The notes beneath the pieces were generated by a model, which saw nothing but the letters and a program-made list of their open reading frames with translations, was not told the DNA's origin and searched no databases. Positions 9,444 through 20,824 of a DNA stretch of 64,000 nucleotides are shown in pieces (within the stretch, counting starts at the first letter, position 1; every line of letters starts with the position of its first letter). Origin of the DNA: Neostapfia colusana (taxonomy: Eukaryota > Streptophyta > Magnoliopsida > Poales > Poaceae); NCBI GenBank assembly GCA_030760725.1, contig JASWHV010000008.1, positions 54,721,671 through 54,785,670 on the forward strand. Direction: 5' to 3'. The translations under genes and the position numbers were made by a program.

Positions 9444-11157
9444 TATGAGACCTATGTGTGCTGAATACATTGGCTTTAACGATAAAAGTTTTGAATACTA
9501 CCAAAACACCTTTTTAACAAGGTCCGACTCTAGGTCCGAGCTCCTGCAAGGTCCGACGATAGGTCCGACGTAAGGTCCGACTTGCTTTGTCTAGGTCTGA
9601 CTTATTTTGGCTAGGTCTGACTTGTTTTTGCTAGCTCTGGTGCTAGTTCCGACTAGCATTGGTAAGTTCTGTGCTAGGTTCGATTAAGCTTTAGTAAGCT
9701 CTGGCGCTAGGTCCGACTAGATTTGGTAAGCTCCGGTTCAAGGTCCGGTTAGCTTTGGTAAGGTTCGGAGCTTGATTGCAATGGTTCTGCTTTTAACTTG
9801 CATGTTTCGAACTTGCTTTACTCTTATGGAAAATTTTCTTAGTATTATTTTACTAAGTTTTTGGTGTGTTTTGGTGGTTATGGCTAATATCATTTTGCTA
9901 TGGTTTACAACATGCTTATGTGAGGTGCTCACGTAAGATGTTGTAGTTTTGGAACTAACGAGAGTCAAGTCGAGGACTTGTGCTCGGAAGTATTGGTTGT
10001 TTATTCATGTGAAGGTGTTGCTTGAGTTCAAGACATGGCTGGTGACGGGATCCATTGAACTAGTCTTAGGGAGAAGATGAGGTTCAACAACCAAGTTCGG
10101 GAGGAATTGTGGTTGAGTTGATCGGGAGGTTGTGCAGTATGTTTGAATCAAGAACAATGCATATGAAGGTATCTTGGACGTCGTCGGAAGATGTTTGCAC
10201 GTGTGAAAGGAGTGCATGGACGTGGTTGCATGGTTCCAAGGCGTGATGAAGAGATGTGGACGTAAAGAATTGGTCAGAAAGATCCAACCGACTAGGTTAT
10301 GGACTCAGGCTGTGGCTGAGTCGTGTTTGACTCAAATATGGAAAGTTTTGAGTTGTTTATGATAGGATTTCGTGTGGTCACGAATTTGAGTTGTTTTAGG
10401 AATGTTTGGGATGTTACTAAGCTGTTTGGAAGTCTTAAGATTGCTTCTATCTGCATGTAGAAGAGTCTTGAGCAGTATTGGAAAGTTACAGTTTGAATCC
10501 AAGTAGGAGTACGAGTCCTAGTTTGAATTGGGTTGGCCTTAGGGCTGGTTATATAAGCAAGGAAGGCCAAGGCTCGTGGGTACACGACTTTGTGGCTGTT
10601 CCTCTTGTGTTTTGATAAATAAAATTTGTATTCTAAAGGAACTTTTGTGCCTTGTTCGTCCGACTTGTTTCAGACAAGTTTTTCTCGTCGAGTTTCTGTT
10701 CAGCACTACCTTGCTTCGGTGGTTTTATCATAACTCGAGTTTTACGGATCCAATTGATGTTATTCTTTTTGGGTTGTCTTTACAACTTGATTATATATCA
10801 TATGTGAAAATTTCACGGTCATTGAATTTGTGGTTTCTGATCTACACGAGTTTCTTTGCAGTATTCCAGAACTATTTTTCTCGTGTAGGACAGATTGACT
10901 TTTGTTCGATCTTTCGATCGTAACTTGAGTTTCTCTCAATGGATTTTCATAATTCTTGTTGTGACGTCTTCGTGACTTGATTCTCTACAATCTATACTAG
11001 TTTTTTCACAGTTGAAAACGTTTATATTAGTCACACACATGGTTTCTTTAACAGATCGGTTTTCTGCTGAGGGGTATTTTGTTGCTTCCGCTGAAAAGTT
11101 TTTATCTAACATTCACCCCCCCCTCTGGTAGCTTTACACGTGTACTTCGATCCTACA
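9444..11157 (+). mobile_element. Probable Ty1/copia solo LTR inserted in A's RT
   Basis: Flanked by GTATG on both sides. The right end carries ATTCACCCCCCCC... TCTGG... TTCGATCCTACA, the usual 3' end of grass copia LTRs. The left end begins TATGAGACC, so the expected TG has probably mutated. It has a TATA-like box (TATATAAGC near 10549) and AATAAA near 10617. There is no polyprotein. Orientation is taken from the C-rich end and TATA box. Alternative: a terminal-repeat element without genes; a solo LTR fits better because no second copy of the ends is seen inside. Confidence 0.75.
9518..9772 (+). repeat. Interspersed AGGTCCGAC repeat in the copia LTR
   Basis: The word (A/T)AGGTCCGA(C/G) or one-base variants recurs about a dozen times, first at 9-18-bp spacing and later about every 30-35 bp within a decayed unit ending in TTTGGTAAGCTC. 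It lies about 100-330 bp inside the LTR left end, upstream of the TATA-like box. Confidence 0.75.
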
Positions 11158-11905
11158 GTATGGATATACTGTTATGTCTTTTGGGTTAACAAATGCACCC
11201 GCATACTTCATGTACCTCATGAATAAGGTTTTCATGGAGTACTTGGACAGTTTCGTCGTGGTTTTTATCGATGATGTCATAGTGTATTCAAAAAGTGAGG
11301 AAGAACATGAAGAACACTTGAGATTGACATTGCAAAAACTGCGAGAGCATCAATTATATGCCAAGCTCAGCAAGTGTCAATTTTGTCTAAAGGAGATATC
11401 GTTCCTAAGCCACATCATCTCCGAGGAAGGAGTATCGGTTGATCCCAGAAAAGTGGGAGATGTTCTGAAGTGGAACCAACCGCAGAATGTAAGAGATATT
11501 CGGAGTTTCCTTGGGATGGCTGGATACTACCTCTGGTTCATCAAGGATTTCTCCAAAATAGAAAAGCCTATGACTGAATTGCTAATGAAGGGAAAAGCAT
11601 TTCAGTTGACACAAGTGTGCCAAGAAAGCTTTGAGGAGCTCAAGAAAAGACTAACCACAGCGCCAGTTTTGGTACTGCCGGACGTGAGCAAGAGCTTCGA
11701 CATATATTATGACGCATCAAGACAAGGGCTTGGATCTGTGCTCATGCAAGAAGGACAAGTGGTAGCCTATGCGTCGAGACAACTAAAGAAACACGAGCTG
11801 AATTACCCCACACATGACTTGGAACTTGCAGCCATGGTACATGCTTTGAAGATTTGGAGGCATTATATCCTTGGCCACCGATGTGAGATCTATGGATCAC
11901 AAAAG
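11158..11905 (+). pseudogene. RT C-terminal part and RNase H start, element A
   Basis: Continues the RT after the copia LTR: SFGLTNAPAYF, then VVVFIDDVIVYSK with the two active-site Asp residues, the thumb/connection region (SFLGMAGYY), and the RNase H start (IYYDASRQGLGSVL, LELAA). Near 11893 two bases (AC of CTATACGGATC in G) are missing, so the frame shifts inside the YTDHKSLKY motif. Confidence 0.85.
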
Positions 11906-13083
11906 CCTCAAGTATATATTCAAGCAAACGGATCTAAATTTGAGGCAACATCGATGGTTGGAACTCATCAAGGATTATGATGTTGGAATCAATTATCACC
12001 CCGGAAAGACCAATGTAGTAGCTGATGCGTTGAGCCGAAAGGGGGCATGTCACCAACTCACGGTTCGGGAGCTACCGCCCGAGCTGCACAAGGAGTTTGA
12101 ACGGTTACATCTCGGGTTCTTAAACGAGATGGAAGTGATAGAACTCAACTCTTCGCTGGAACAAGAGATACGAGATGGCCAAGCAACGGATGAGGAAATC
12201 AAGGAAAGAATCCGACAAGGCATAGAAAAGGATTTCAAGGAAGACGAGAAAGGCACGCTTTGGCTAGGGAAAAGGATTTGTGTGCCTAACGTGAAGCACA
12301 TCCGTGACACAATATTAAAGGAGGCACATGACTCACCTTATTCCATACATCCCGGCTGTACAAAGATGTACAAGGACCTGAAAACTAGCTATTGGTGGGA
12401 TGGTATGAAAAGGGACATAGCCGAATATGTTGCCCTATGCGACACATGCCAACGGGTGAAGGCCGAACATCAAAGACCCGCTGGACTGTTGCAGCCATTG
12501 AAAGTACCTGAGTGGAAGTGGGAAGACATCAGCATGGATTTCATTGTCGGATTACCACATACTCGGTCAGGTTACGACTCCATCTGGGTTATTGTGGACC
12601 GATTGACGAAAACAGTTCATTTCCTTTCTGTTACAACCACGTACCGCGTCGCAGAACTAGCCGAGCTGTATATGGAGCAAATCGTGTGTCGCCATGGAGT
12701 CCGTAAGAGGATAGTTTCAGATCAAGGTTCCCAATTTACCTCTAGATTCTGGAAGAAGCTGCAAGAAGCCATGGGTACACGGCTAAATTTTAGCTCCGCT
12801 TATCACCCGCAAACTGACGGGCAAACTGAGAGAACAAATCAAATTTTGGAAGACATGTTGAGAGCTTGCGCCTTGAAACATGGGCGTAGTTGGGATAGGA
12901 GCTTGCCGTATGCTGAATTCTCATACAACAACAGCTACCAAGCCAGCTTGAAGATGTCACCTTTCGAAGAACTGTATGGTAGACGGTGTAGAACGCCGCT
13001 GTTCTGGATGAGACCGGAGAAAGCCAAGTGTTTGGACCCGAAGTGCTGCAGGACGCAGAAAAGCTTGAAGGCCTCTCAGTCAC
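11890..13083 (+). pseudogene. RNase H end and integrase, element A (left part)
   Basis: From DHKSLKYIFKQ and the HPGKTNVVADALSRK end of RNase H, through an H-H-C-C zinc site (IHPGC... CDTCQRVK), to the integrase core with its three acidic residues in ISMDFIVGL, IVSDQGSQF and HPQTDGQTERTN. This part has no stop for about 400 codons. It is cut at 13083 by element B (duplication GTCAC 13079-13083 and 27507-27511). Confidence 0.87.
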
Positions 13084-15617
13084 TGTAAAATCCCAAGAAA
13101 AGGGACTTGCAAAATTTTTCTTCACCTCACAACACCACAGTTTTGTTGTGGATAGATTGTGAAATATTGTGAAGAGCAAGTAACCTCCATCAAAAGAGTG
13201 ATTAGAGGGGAAAGCCTTCATTTGCACAAAGTGGGATTTGGACACATGAACATGAGAGATTGAGCTCACCCTAGAACTTTAAAAGTCTTGGAAAGGTTCA
13301 GTCCAAGTTTCATGAAAAATCCAACACTTTTGAGGCACTTTTGGGGGTATTTGAAAAAGAGGCCAATTTGAATTTAAATTCAAATTGCAGCAACTTTCAT
13401 CACCCAAATTCAAAAGTTAGCTCCATATCTATACTCAGCACATTTTTCTGAGTAAACCCACCAATTTTCATCTCCATTGGAGCTCATCTTGTCAAGCGCT
13501 AAATTTGCAAGAATTCAAAACTGAATTTGAATTTCAGTTTAAATATGAAGCACATTTAACCAAACAAAGTTTGAATTTGAGAATTCAAATTCAAACAAAG
13601 ACTTGGGAGCTAAGTCTCACAATAAATTGTGAGTAGCTGGTGGGATAATTAGCAAAAACAGAAAAGAAATATTAGGGAAAAAGAAGAAAGGGGGAGGCCC
13701 ACAGGTCAGTGGCACACACGAGGGGCAGTCGGTTGCTGCAGCCGACCTCGACTTCGCGCGCAAGCCAGGGAACGGCGGCGAGCCACCGAGGCAGCAATCG
13801 GCCACCTCACGGTGCCAAACCGCGGCTTAAAGGCCAGCGCACAGCCCACACCGCCTTCCTCCTGCTTTCCAAACGAGAACCCCCCCTACCGAGCTCCTTC
13901 CTCGTTTCCGCGCGAGCACAGAAACGCCGCCCTCTCTGATCGCCGGCGTCCGGCCAGCACAGGCGCGCTCGTGCCCGACGAGCAACACAAGAAAGGACCG
14001 CCTTAAGGTGCTGATTCTTCTAGTCCCTACCGTTCTTCATTTCATGGGCTGTCGAGGGAGTATTTCGCCGGGAAAGCTTCGGGGGTCTTGAGACCGAGCT
14101 CCCACAAAATTCCAAAATTCGTGGGGGTTAGCTCATCACCGGGCAAACCGAGTCGCGCACGCGCTCTATACACTGCCACGACCACCTAGGATCGAAAACC
14201 AGTAAGAACCGTGGGCTAGGTTTACGGTTCTTTGAAGTTTTCTGAAGCACAGCCGATATCCGGCCTAGGTCGCCGATGAGGTCGTAGTTACCGCCGTTTT
14301 CACGGGGATCGGTGTCCATGTCCGTGACCAGCAGGTGTCAGCGGAGCTCCCCGAGCAAACCGCATCGAAAAAGGTGCATGGGATGCCGAGTTGGACGTCG
14401 CCGGTGAGCTCCCGGCCGCTGTTGCCGTCGGGAGCACTGTTCCGGTGGTTGTCAAGTTCTGGGGAGGGCACCACCGTGTTCCTCAGGCCGAGATAGGCAC
14501 TGGCGGCGAGATTCAGCAAGCTCCGAGGACCGGATCCACTCTCCGGCGAGAGCTCCGGCGAGCTTGGCGGCGGGGTCGCGCGGGTGGCCGGAGGAAGACG
14601 AAGGGGTAGGTCCCATGCGTCAGCGGCTGGAGATAAATGGGTGGGATTCTCTGTGGTCCGGGATCCAGTGCGGCCGCGCGGGAAGTAGTCTGTGGCCCCG
14701 TGTGGCTCGGCTCCAGCGGTCGACACGTGTGCGTGGACCCACCCGCAGGATTTAAACATTTTTGGAATTTCCAGTTTTAGTGCAAACTTTAGAGCTCCAT
14801 AACTTTTGCTAGGAAGCTCCAAATTTAGTGATTCAAATTGGGTTGGATTTATCTTGCCTAGTTCTGTCCAGATATACAACCCAATTTGTATGAAAACCAT
14901 TAATTAATTCTGGAAAATTCCTTAAATCTTTTCAGCAAAAGAATTTTAGGGGGCGTTTGGTTCATCCAAAAATCCCCAAATTTTGCCAGAATGTTCTTTA
15001 GGACATTAGTAAACCCCTGTAAAAGTTTCAGACCATTTGGAGTTGATTTGGTCAGAGCAATTCAAATTGGAAGGTGCTGTGTTTATTTGAATACAGAAAC
15101 AATTTCAGAGAATTTCCAAAACTTGGAAATTCAGTTCTGGGCAATTCTTAACTCCAAAAATGCTAGAAACATTCATGCAAACTCTATGAGCTATAATTTA
15201 AATTGTAGTTCACTAAGTTGGGCATGAACAGGGGTATGACCTCAGAATTAATTCTTCCTTGCTTATTTGCTAAGAGAACTATTCTGAGCAAACCACTCCA
15301 TGAAAAGTGCTAGTGTTTGGTCCAGAGAGTTTTCTTATGACAAGGAACTCACACAAAAATTCTCAGCTCCATTGGAGCTCTGGATCACCCCTGTCCTGTT
15401 TAACCACTTGAGGGATTAATATGGAAAAGGAGGAAGACCACTTAGCATTTAACCAGGGGGATTAAGTCTAAGCCAAACCACCAACACTCAGTTCACCTTT
15501 AAATTCTTAAACAGGGTTCCAGATGTTAGAGGCTGGTTATTAGTACTAATAGTAGAAGTCTTACCCTAAACTCACATTTGCATCTAAATTAACATGTAGT
15601 GTTTCATTAACGTGTAG

Positions 15618-16817
15618 CCGTTGAAGAAGAGACTCCGGAAGTGCTGGACTTCCTTCTTCCGGACGAAGAACTAACTCCTGACCAGCAGCAACAAGGCAAG
15701 ACCCGGTTTGCATTAACCTTTTATAAGTCTTACTTTGTTTACACGTGTCATATGAAGTATGTATGTGCATTAGGTATAGGATGAATGAAACCCCACTTGC
15801 ATAACCAAAGGTTCCTAAAAGAGTGAGGGTAGTGTCAAGGACCTCGAGTAGACAGGCTATGCTTAATGAATCATAGGGCTTCGGTACAAGTCGAGTAGTT
15901 GGAATCTACTCGCGAGATAGGCTTGGGACACACGGGTTCGGTTGAGTGATGTGAGATCACTATAGTAATGAAAATGAGACTAGGCAGGGGCTAGGGCGCA
16001 GCAAGAGGAAGTCTTGTGTGCGCAGCCCTGCCTGTGTCGATTAAGGACCGATCCGTGTGCGGCCCTGCTGAACAAGTATTGAATGTACCGAAGGCATATC
16101 GGATATATGGGCCCCAATAAACCGATGTAGCCTAAACCTCCGGGCGTCGAGGCATAGCACACCGATTTATAGGTGTAGGTTGAGGGCAGCAAGGTGGAAA
16201 TCTGCCAACGGGCATAGAGAGATGCTCCGTGTGGGGAACCTCCTGCTCGTTTCGGTGCGACCGGTTCGACGTTTGGGCTGTTGGGTGAAAGGTTGTCCCG
16301 TACGACATCGAGTGAGCGTGCTGTGCAGCTCCACGGGTGGGCGTACGTGACGTGCTCTTTGGGTTTTCCCTGCAGGTGTATATCAAGTCGATTCGCCGTC
16401 CCTCGCGGTGACGAGTACCACTTGTTCACTGCGTTGTAACGTAGACTAATGAATGAAATGTTATGATTCAATATTGTTGTTATGATATAATTGTATTGCT
16501 ACATGTGTGCCACCAAATATTGCTTACTAAATTTCAACTTCATGAACGGTTAACTTGTTGCTAAAAGATGAATTAAGGATGAACTTGTAGGCGTGTCCAT
16601 TTGCTGCAATATTACTACCCTATGTCATTGTAGCCCTCATGTAGAGTTTCATGCTTAGGTGAGTCGGTTAAGTCTTGCTGAGCCTTCGTGCTCACGGTTG
16701 CTGCTTAAGTGTTTTTCAGGTGAGGAGCCACCCACGGACTCGGAGTACGAGTCCACCGGCGAGGGTTACCCTCCGTCGGGAACCACGGCTGAGTGGGAGC
16801 CGTACACGCCGCGCTGA
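15618..16817 (+). CDS. Exon-like blocks 2 and 3 of the LTR micro-ORF, B 5' LTR
   Basis: Block 2 (15618-15695, 78 nt) follows ACGTGTAG and ends CAACAAG|GCAAG; read in the shared phase it is VEEETPEVLDFLLPDEELT and a Gln run. Block 3 (16720-16817, 98 nt) follows GTTTTTCAG and reads EEPPTDSEYESTGEGYPP... EWEPYTPR then TGA. The 3' LTR has the same blocks at 26049-26126 and 27151-27248, both open. The peptide is strongly acidic. An upstream frame in the matching phase is open from about 14487 to 14609 but contains no ATG, so the start is unresolved. Confidence 0.4.
16679..16694 (+). promoter_or_regulatory. Hairpin TGAGC-CTTCGT-GCTCA in B 5' LTR
   Basis: Preceded by CTTGC as in the other families. 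The stem differs from TGAGTAC/GTACTCA of A, E, G and K but is still fully paired, 25 nt before block 3. The matching 3' LTR site is 27110-27125. Confidence 0.55.
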
Positions 16818-17078
16818 GCTGAGGAGTGCAGCTAGTGTGGGTTGCCCTAGGGCTGGGCAACCACTTTTGCTAGATAGGCGGGCGTGAGTTGTATAAAAGA
16901 AACTTCCGCTGTGTAATAAAAGACCCTAGTTTGTAACTGAGAAGTGTACTATTTTGTACATTCAGTTTGTTTTTCCCATGTAATATAATGTGTTTTTATG
17001 ACGTGTGCTGTCGGGTGTCGCATCGCGCGGCACCACCCTCTGCGATCCTGGATGAGCGGATTCCGGTCCGCCACAGCC

Positions 17079-17093
17079 TGGTATCAGAGCTGC
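17079..17093 (+). other. Primer binding site of element B
   Basis: TGGTATCAGAGCTGC begins three bases after the LTR end: the methionine-tRNA-type site used by most plant Ty3/gypsy elements. Confidence 0.93.
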
Positions 17094-18919
17094 ATTGGGG
17101 ATAGCACAGTACTTAAGGACTATATTATGGGAAAACTTAGGTTACGGTGAGGAATCGGTAGTTGCCCAAATAAGGACTATATTAGCATAGTTACTTAAAG
17201 TGGCAAAGACTAACCTATGTGTTATAATTCTGAATTTCAATTATGTAACGACGCACCTACGCTCTGGTAAGTATGGTAAGGAACGCCACCGAAAGCGGTT
17301 CAATTTCGGTTAGCTCCCCTGACGAGGAACGTGGTTCAGGGACTGATCTCATAGCTCGGTGTGAGACGTCAATATGAAACTCTTGGACTCTTCATGTCCC
17401 TGAGTTCATATGAAACGTTGATCCCTAGCGTGCATTAGGCAAGTAAGTGGAGACCCCATCGCGTGGTCAGTAACGCGAGAGTGTGTTCGTCTGGAAATAG
17501 CCCAGAAGGACATACGCAGCGCTTCCCATCGGCGTGCCCTGCAGGGCAGTAGGTGGTATCTGTTGGGTTGATAACATTCCCAACCGTGACGACCCGTTCA
17601 TGACATACTCGGGTTCCCCGTCGTGTGGTGTTGAAACACGATCACGTGCCTTGAGACGTGACTTAGCTCAAGGACGGCCGTATGGAAATGATACGGGCGT
17701 TTGTATTTACTTTTAAATATGGTACTGCCTGAAATGGAAACAAAACCCTTGAGTGCACCGCTATTGTGTGGTCTTTTGCAGGTACTAACCACGTATGTAT
17801 CCGTGTAGAAAGCGTGTGCGAGAGACCGTTTAGTGCCACATTTGAGACGTATATGCCGGTATAATCCGGATAGGTTTTTCTTTTGTGAGGAACGTAGTAC
17901 CGAGATATTGTAGGCATATGCATGTAAATATTGATAACGAGGAACTAAAATCATTAGGTTCAACAATTAAGACCCTGGTTGGGTATAAGAAGGGGATAGT
18001 GGAGTAGGATAGCCAACAGGGCTGAAAAACAGAGTGCTCTGTTTTGGACAGCAAGTTTGCTGATCTTCAACAGGGCATAACTCACAGGTCGTTTAGCCCA
18101 GGGAGGTGTGCTATATAGTTCTGGAAAGGTATTCAAGTACTCTACAACTTTGTTGTAGACTTCCAGAGCTGAAACTCGCCTTAAGATGGCTGAAATCCCA
18201 GAGGAATGTAAACTGTCCAGAACCAGGGCAGAGTAAAACATCCTCTGAACTGATCTGTTTTCGAACATAACTCCCAGTAGAAAAATATAAAATTGTCATA
18301 TATTACATCCTTAGAAAGAGTAGAAGATGTGTGACATCTTTGCAATTCAATGTTCCTGAAATTTCAGCACAGAATTTAGTGGAAATCAGGGTTGAAAACA
18401 GCCACTTCCCAGGGAGGTGCTGTTAAAATTCTTCCAGAAATTCTGCTGACATTGAATTAGCATAACTTTTTAACCAGGGCGGATCTGGGGGCAATTGAAT
18501 ACTCGTTGGGGAGATACGGAAGTTAACTTTAACTTTGGTATTCAACTTGAGTCATGAAAATGCCCAGAACCAGATCAAAACTTGGAATAGGTAGAAACTG
18601 GTCATTCTGACAGAAGAATGACAGTTGAACTCATTGGAGAGGGTGTTGTACCCTAAGGGTGGTATGCGTGATGACAACGCGATAGTAATGTCTCGTAGTG
18701 ACCAAACCTAGTTATGTTGAGCTTCCAAAGTGGAGGTTCATCAAGTTGGATTAAACTAGCTTGTGTTTGGTCTGGTAATGGTGTAGCTTGTGCAAAGTTA
18801 TTACACTATCTACTTACGAGATGTATCGCATGTTTTCATTGTCATTATGTTTTACACCTATTTCATTTAGACTGCATGCACTCTGTTGCGGGACTGATGT
18901 TCTTGTCGTATGGTTGCAG
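17094..18919 (+). other. Long untranslated leader of element B
   Basis: About 1.83 kb with no supported ORF. AAGGACTATATTA occurs twice (near 17115 and 17172). The leader ends CGTATGGTTGCAG directly before the gag ATG, a good 3' splice-site context, so part of it may be an intron. Confidence 0.65.
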
Positions 18920-20065
18920 ATGGTTCGCACTAGGACCTCGCACGAGATTGGTGGCTCTAGCCAAGGGGGAGGCGATGACTCCCAGCCACCGGCCTACGAC
19001 AGCACCCCGCAGCAGAAGCCACCACCGCCGCCTCCGCTTACTCTAGCGGATGTGATAGCGGCATTGGTGGGAGGTCGTGAGGAGCAGAGCGACCTGCTCC
19101 GCACGATCGTGCAGAATACGTCCCAGGCGGGGGGACGTCAAGAGCGAGGGCCTCGTGAGCCCCGCGAAATGTCGTACTCGGATTTCATGAGTACGCACCC
19201 TCCAGTGTTCACCAAAGCTGAAGAACCACTGGAGGCTGACAACTGGCTGCGGACCATCGAGTCCAAGTTTGGGCTGCTCCAGTGTACGGAGCGGCAGAAG
19301 ACCCTGTTCGCAGCACAGCAGCTCCACGGTGCCTCTGGTGCGTGGTGGGCGAATTATGTCGCCTCACGTCCTGCTCGCCATGCCGTGGAATGGCAAGAGT
19401 TCCGGGAGGCGTTCCGCGCCTATCACATTCCTCCCGGAATCATGAAGAGGAAGTTCCAAGAATTCTTGGAACTGAAGCAGGGCGGGAGGAGTGCCCACAA
19501 CTACTCCCGTGCCTTCAACCATCTGGCGCAGTATGCGTCAGACTATATCTCCACGGAGGAGAAGAAGAGGGAGCATTTCTATCGGGGGATACACCCCAAA
19601 ATGAAGACGCACCTCGTTCAGTGGAATCGCGGCACATTCAACGACTTAGTCAATGCCGCGATCATGCAAGAGGACGCTCAGCGGGAGTTGGCAGCTGAGC
19701 AGAGGAAGCGCAGCGGTCCACCTAGCAGCGGTGGTGGCCCGCCTCAGAAGTACCGTATGGTGTATCGGACACCATCCGGGCAGCAGTGGCGTCCACCGGC
19801 GCGACCTCAACAGTTCGGGGGACGTTCGTTCCAAGCACCCCCGTTCCGTGCGCCGATGCCACCACCAAGACAGCAGCAGCAGCAGACGGTACCCCGGGCG
19901 TTTCAACCGCCACAACGCGTTCCGGGTTTCCGTCCACCGATCAGCGGGGGACCGCCCCATTTCACCTGCTTCACGTGTGGCCAGGCGGGCCACTTCGCGA
20001 AGGACTGTCCCCAGGGGCAGCAGAGCAGCGGGCAAGCCCAGTTCCAGGGCGGTGCTCGAGGCTGA
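18920..20065 (+). CDS. gag polyprotein of element B
   Basis: Structural capsid and nucleocapsid protein that packages the element RNA in virus-like particles. I start at ATG 18920 (MVRTRTSHEIGG), which matches MVRGN/MVREN of G and A, not at the upstream ATG at 18788. 381 codons. It has a Pro-rich stretch (about residues 25-45), a capsid core (MSYSDFMSTHPPVF... LEADNWLRTIESKFG; residues about 90-290), a Gln/Pro/Arg-rich hinge and one CCHC knuckle CFTCGQAGHFAKDC (about residues 350-363). TGA at 20063-20065 ends it; the same frame continues straight into the protease, so this is probably a single nonsense change or a readthrough stop. Confidence 0.9.
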   Translation: MVRTRTSHEIGGSSQGGGDDSQPPAYDSTPQQKPPPPPPLTLADVIAALVGGREEQSDLLRTIVQNTSQAGGRQERGPREPREMSYSDFMSTHPPVFTKAEEPLEADNWLRTIESKFGLLQCTERQKTLFAAQQLHGASGAWWANYVASRPARHAVEWQEFREAFRAYHIPPGIMKRKFQEFLELKQGGRSAHNYSRAFNHLAQYASDYISTEEKKREHFYRGIHPKMKTHLVQWNRGTFNDLVNAAIMQEDAQRELAAEQRKRSGPPSSGGGPPQKYRMVYRTPSGQQWRPPARPQQFGGRSFQAPPFRAPMPPPRQQQQQTVPRAFQPPQRVPGFRPPISGGPPHFTCFTCGQAGHFAKDCPQGQQSSGQAQFQGGARG

Positions 20066-20824
20066 CCTCCGGTGAAGAAGGTTGGTCAACGGACTGGGGG
20101 TGTCCGCAACCTCGACAGTGAGGACGCCCCAGAGGGAGACAACGTGCTGGCGGGTACGTTTACTCTCAACAATCAAGCCATCGTCATATTATTTGACTCT
20201 GGTGCAACCCACAGCTTTATAAGTGCATCCTATGTGGCTAAACATCAATTGCAAGTCTTCCCAACCGACTGCACTTATATGATTTGCTCACCGGGAGGGA
20301 AGATTTCAGCTAATATGATGATTCCAAAGGCACCTCTGTGCTTAGGTGGGAAACTATATCCCACCACCTTGATAATCCTTATGGGACAAAAGATTGATGC
20401 AATCTTAGGGATGTCATGGCTACAATACCATGGCGCTGTCCTAGAGACTCGGACACGGACGGTTCACTTAAATTCTCCATTCCACCGTCCACATTCCATG
20501 GTGTTAGACACGCCAGTCCGGGAAGTTTTAGCAATTAATAACGCTGAAGCTCTCAAGTTAGAAGACATCCCCGTAGTCCGGGAGTATCCTGATGTGTTCC
20601 CGGATGATCTTCCGGGCATGCCACCTGAGCGGGATGTCGAGTTCAAGATTGAACTTGCACCCGGGACTACGCCCATATCACGGAGACCATACAAGATGGC
20701 TCCAAATGAGCTGGCTGAACTGAAAGAACAGCTCAATGATCTGTTGAGCAAGGGTTTCATTAGGCCGAGTTCCTCGCCTTGGGGATGCTCGGCGCTGTTT
20801 GAAAGAAGAAGGATGAAACCCTGA
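20066..20824 (+). CDS. Protease and RT N-terminus of element B
   Basis: Same frame as gag. Contains protease active site VILFDSGATHSF (catalytic Asp near 20195), the AILGMSWL motif, the linker EYPDVFPDDLPGMPPERD and the RT start RRPYKMAPNELAEL... RPSSSPWG. Near 20800-20805 one base is missing in the TTTGTGAAG-type stretch expected from homologues (it reads TTTGAAAG), which shifts the frame and gives TGA at 20822-20824. RT continues in the next frame. Protein-level function would need both the TGA and this shift to be bypassed. Confidence 0.88.
   Translation, partial: PPVKKVGQRTGGVRNLDSEDAPEGDNVLAGTFTLNNQAIVILFDSGATHSFISASYVAKHQLQVFPTDCTYMICSPGGKISANMMIPKAPLCLGGKLYPTTLIILMGQKIDAILGMSWLQYHGAVLETRTRTVHLNSPFHRPHSMVLDTPVREVLAINNAEALKLEDIPVVREYPDVFPDDLPGMPPERDVEFKIELAPGTTPISRRPYKMAPNELAELKEQLNDLLSKGFIRPSSSPWGCSALFERRRMKP

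Larger units (their letters stand above)
13084..17075 (+). repeat. Element B 5' LTR
   Basis: AT-rich first 600 bp with several GAATTTGAATTCAAAT palindromic stretches, GC-rich leader about 13690-14760 ending at AAGGG|GTAGGT (near 14609), intron-like stretch with TAAGGACCGATCCGTG near 16024, hairpin 16679-16694, exon-like blocks 15618-15695 and 16720-16817, and AATAAAAG near 16914. I could not pick out a convincing TATA box near the GC-rich leader. It lacks the tandem G-box array; a single GACACGTGTG is present near 14718. Confidence 0.93.

Noticed and set aside
10576..10923. 115-codon ORF in the copia LTR as a gene
   Set aside because: Cys/Phe-rich translation of an AT-rich LTR part after the TATA-like box, no domain and no homologue seen in the window.
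14265..14900. 211-codon minus-strand ORF in B LTR (also 24696-25331)
   Set aside because: Present in both LTRs only because they are near-identical; opposite to the element transcript, rich in Pro/Ser/Ala, no recognisable domain.
18788..18919. Upstream 44-codon extension of B gag from ATG 18788
   Set aside because: A and G gag start at the MVR... methionine that matches 18920; the extension has no counterpart and is preceded by an acceptor-like sequence.
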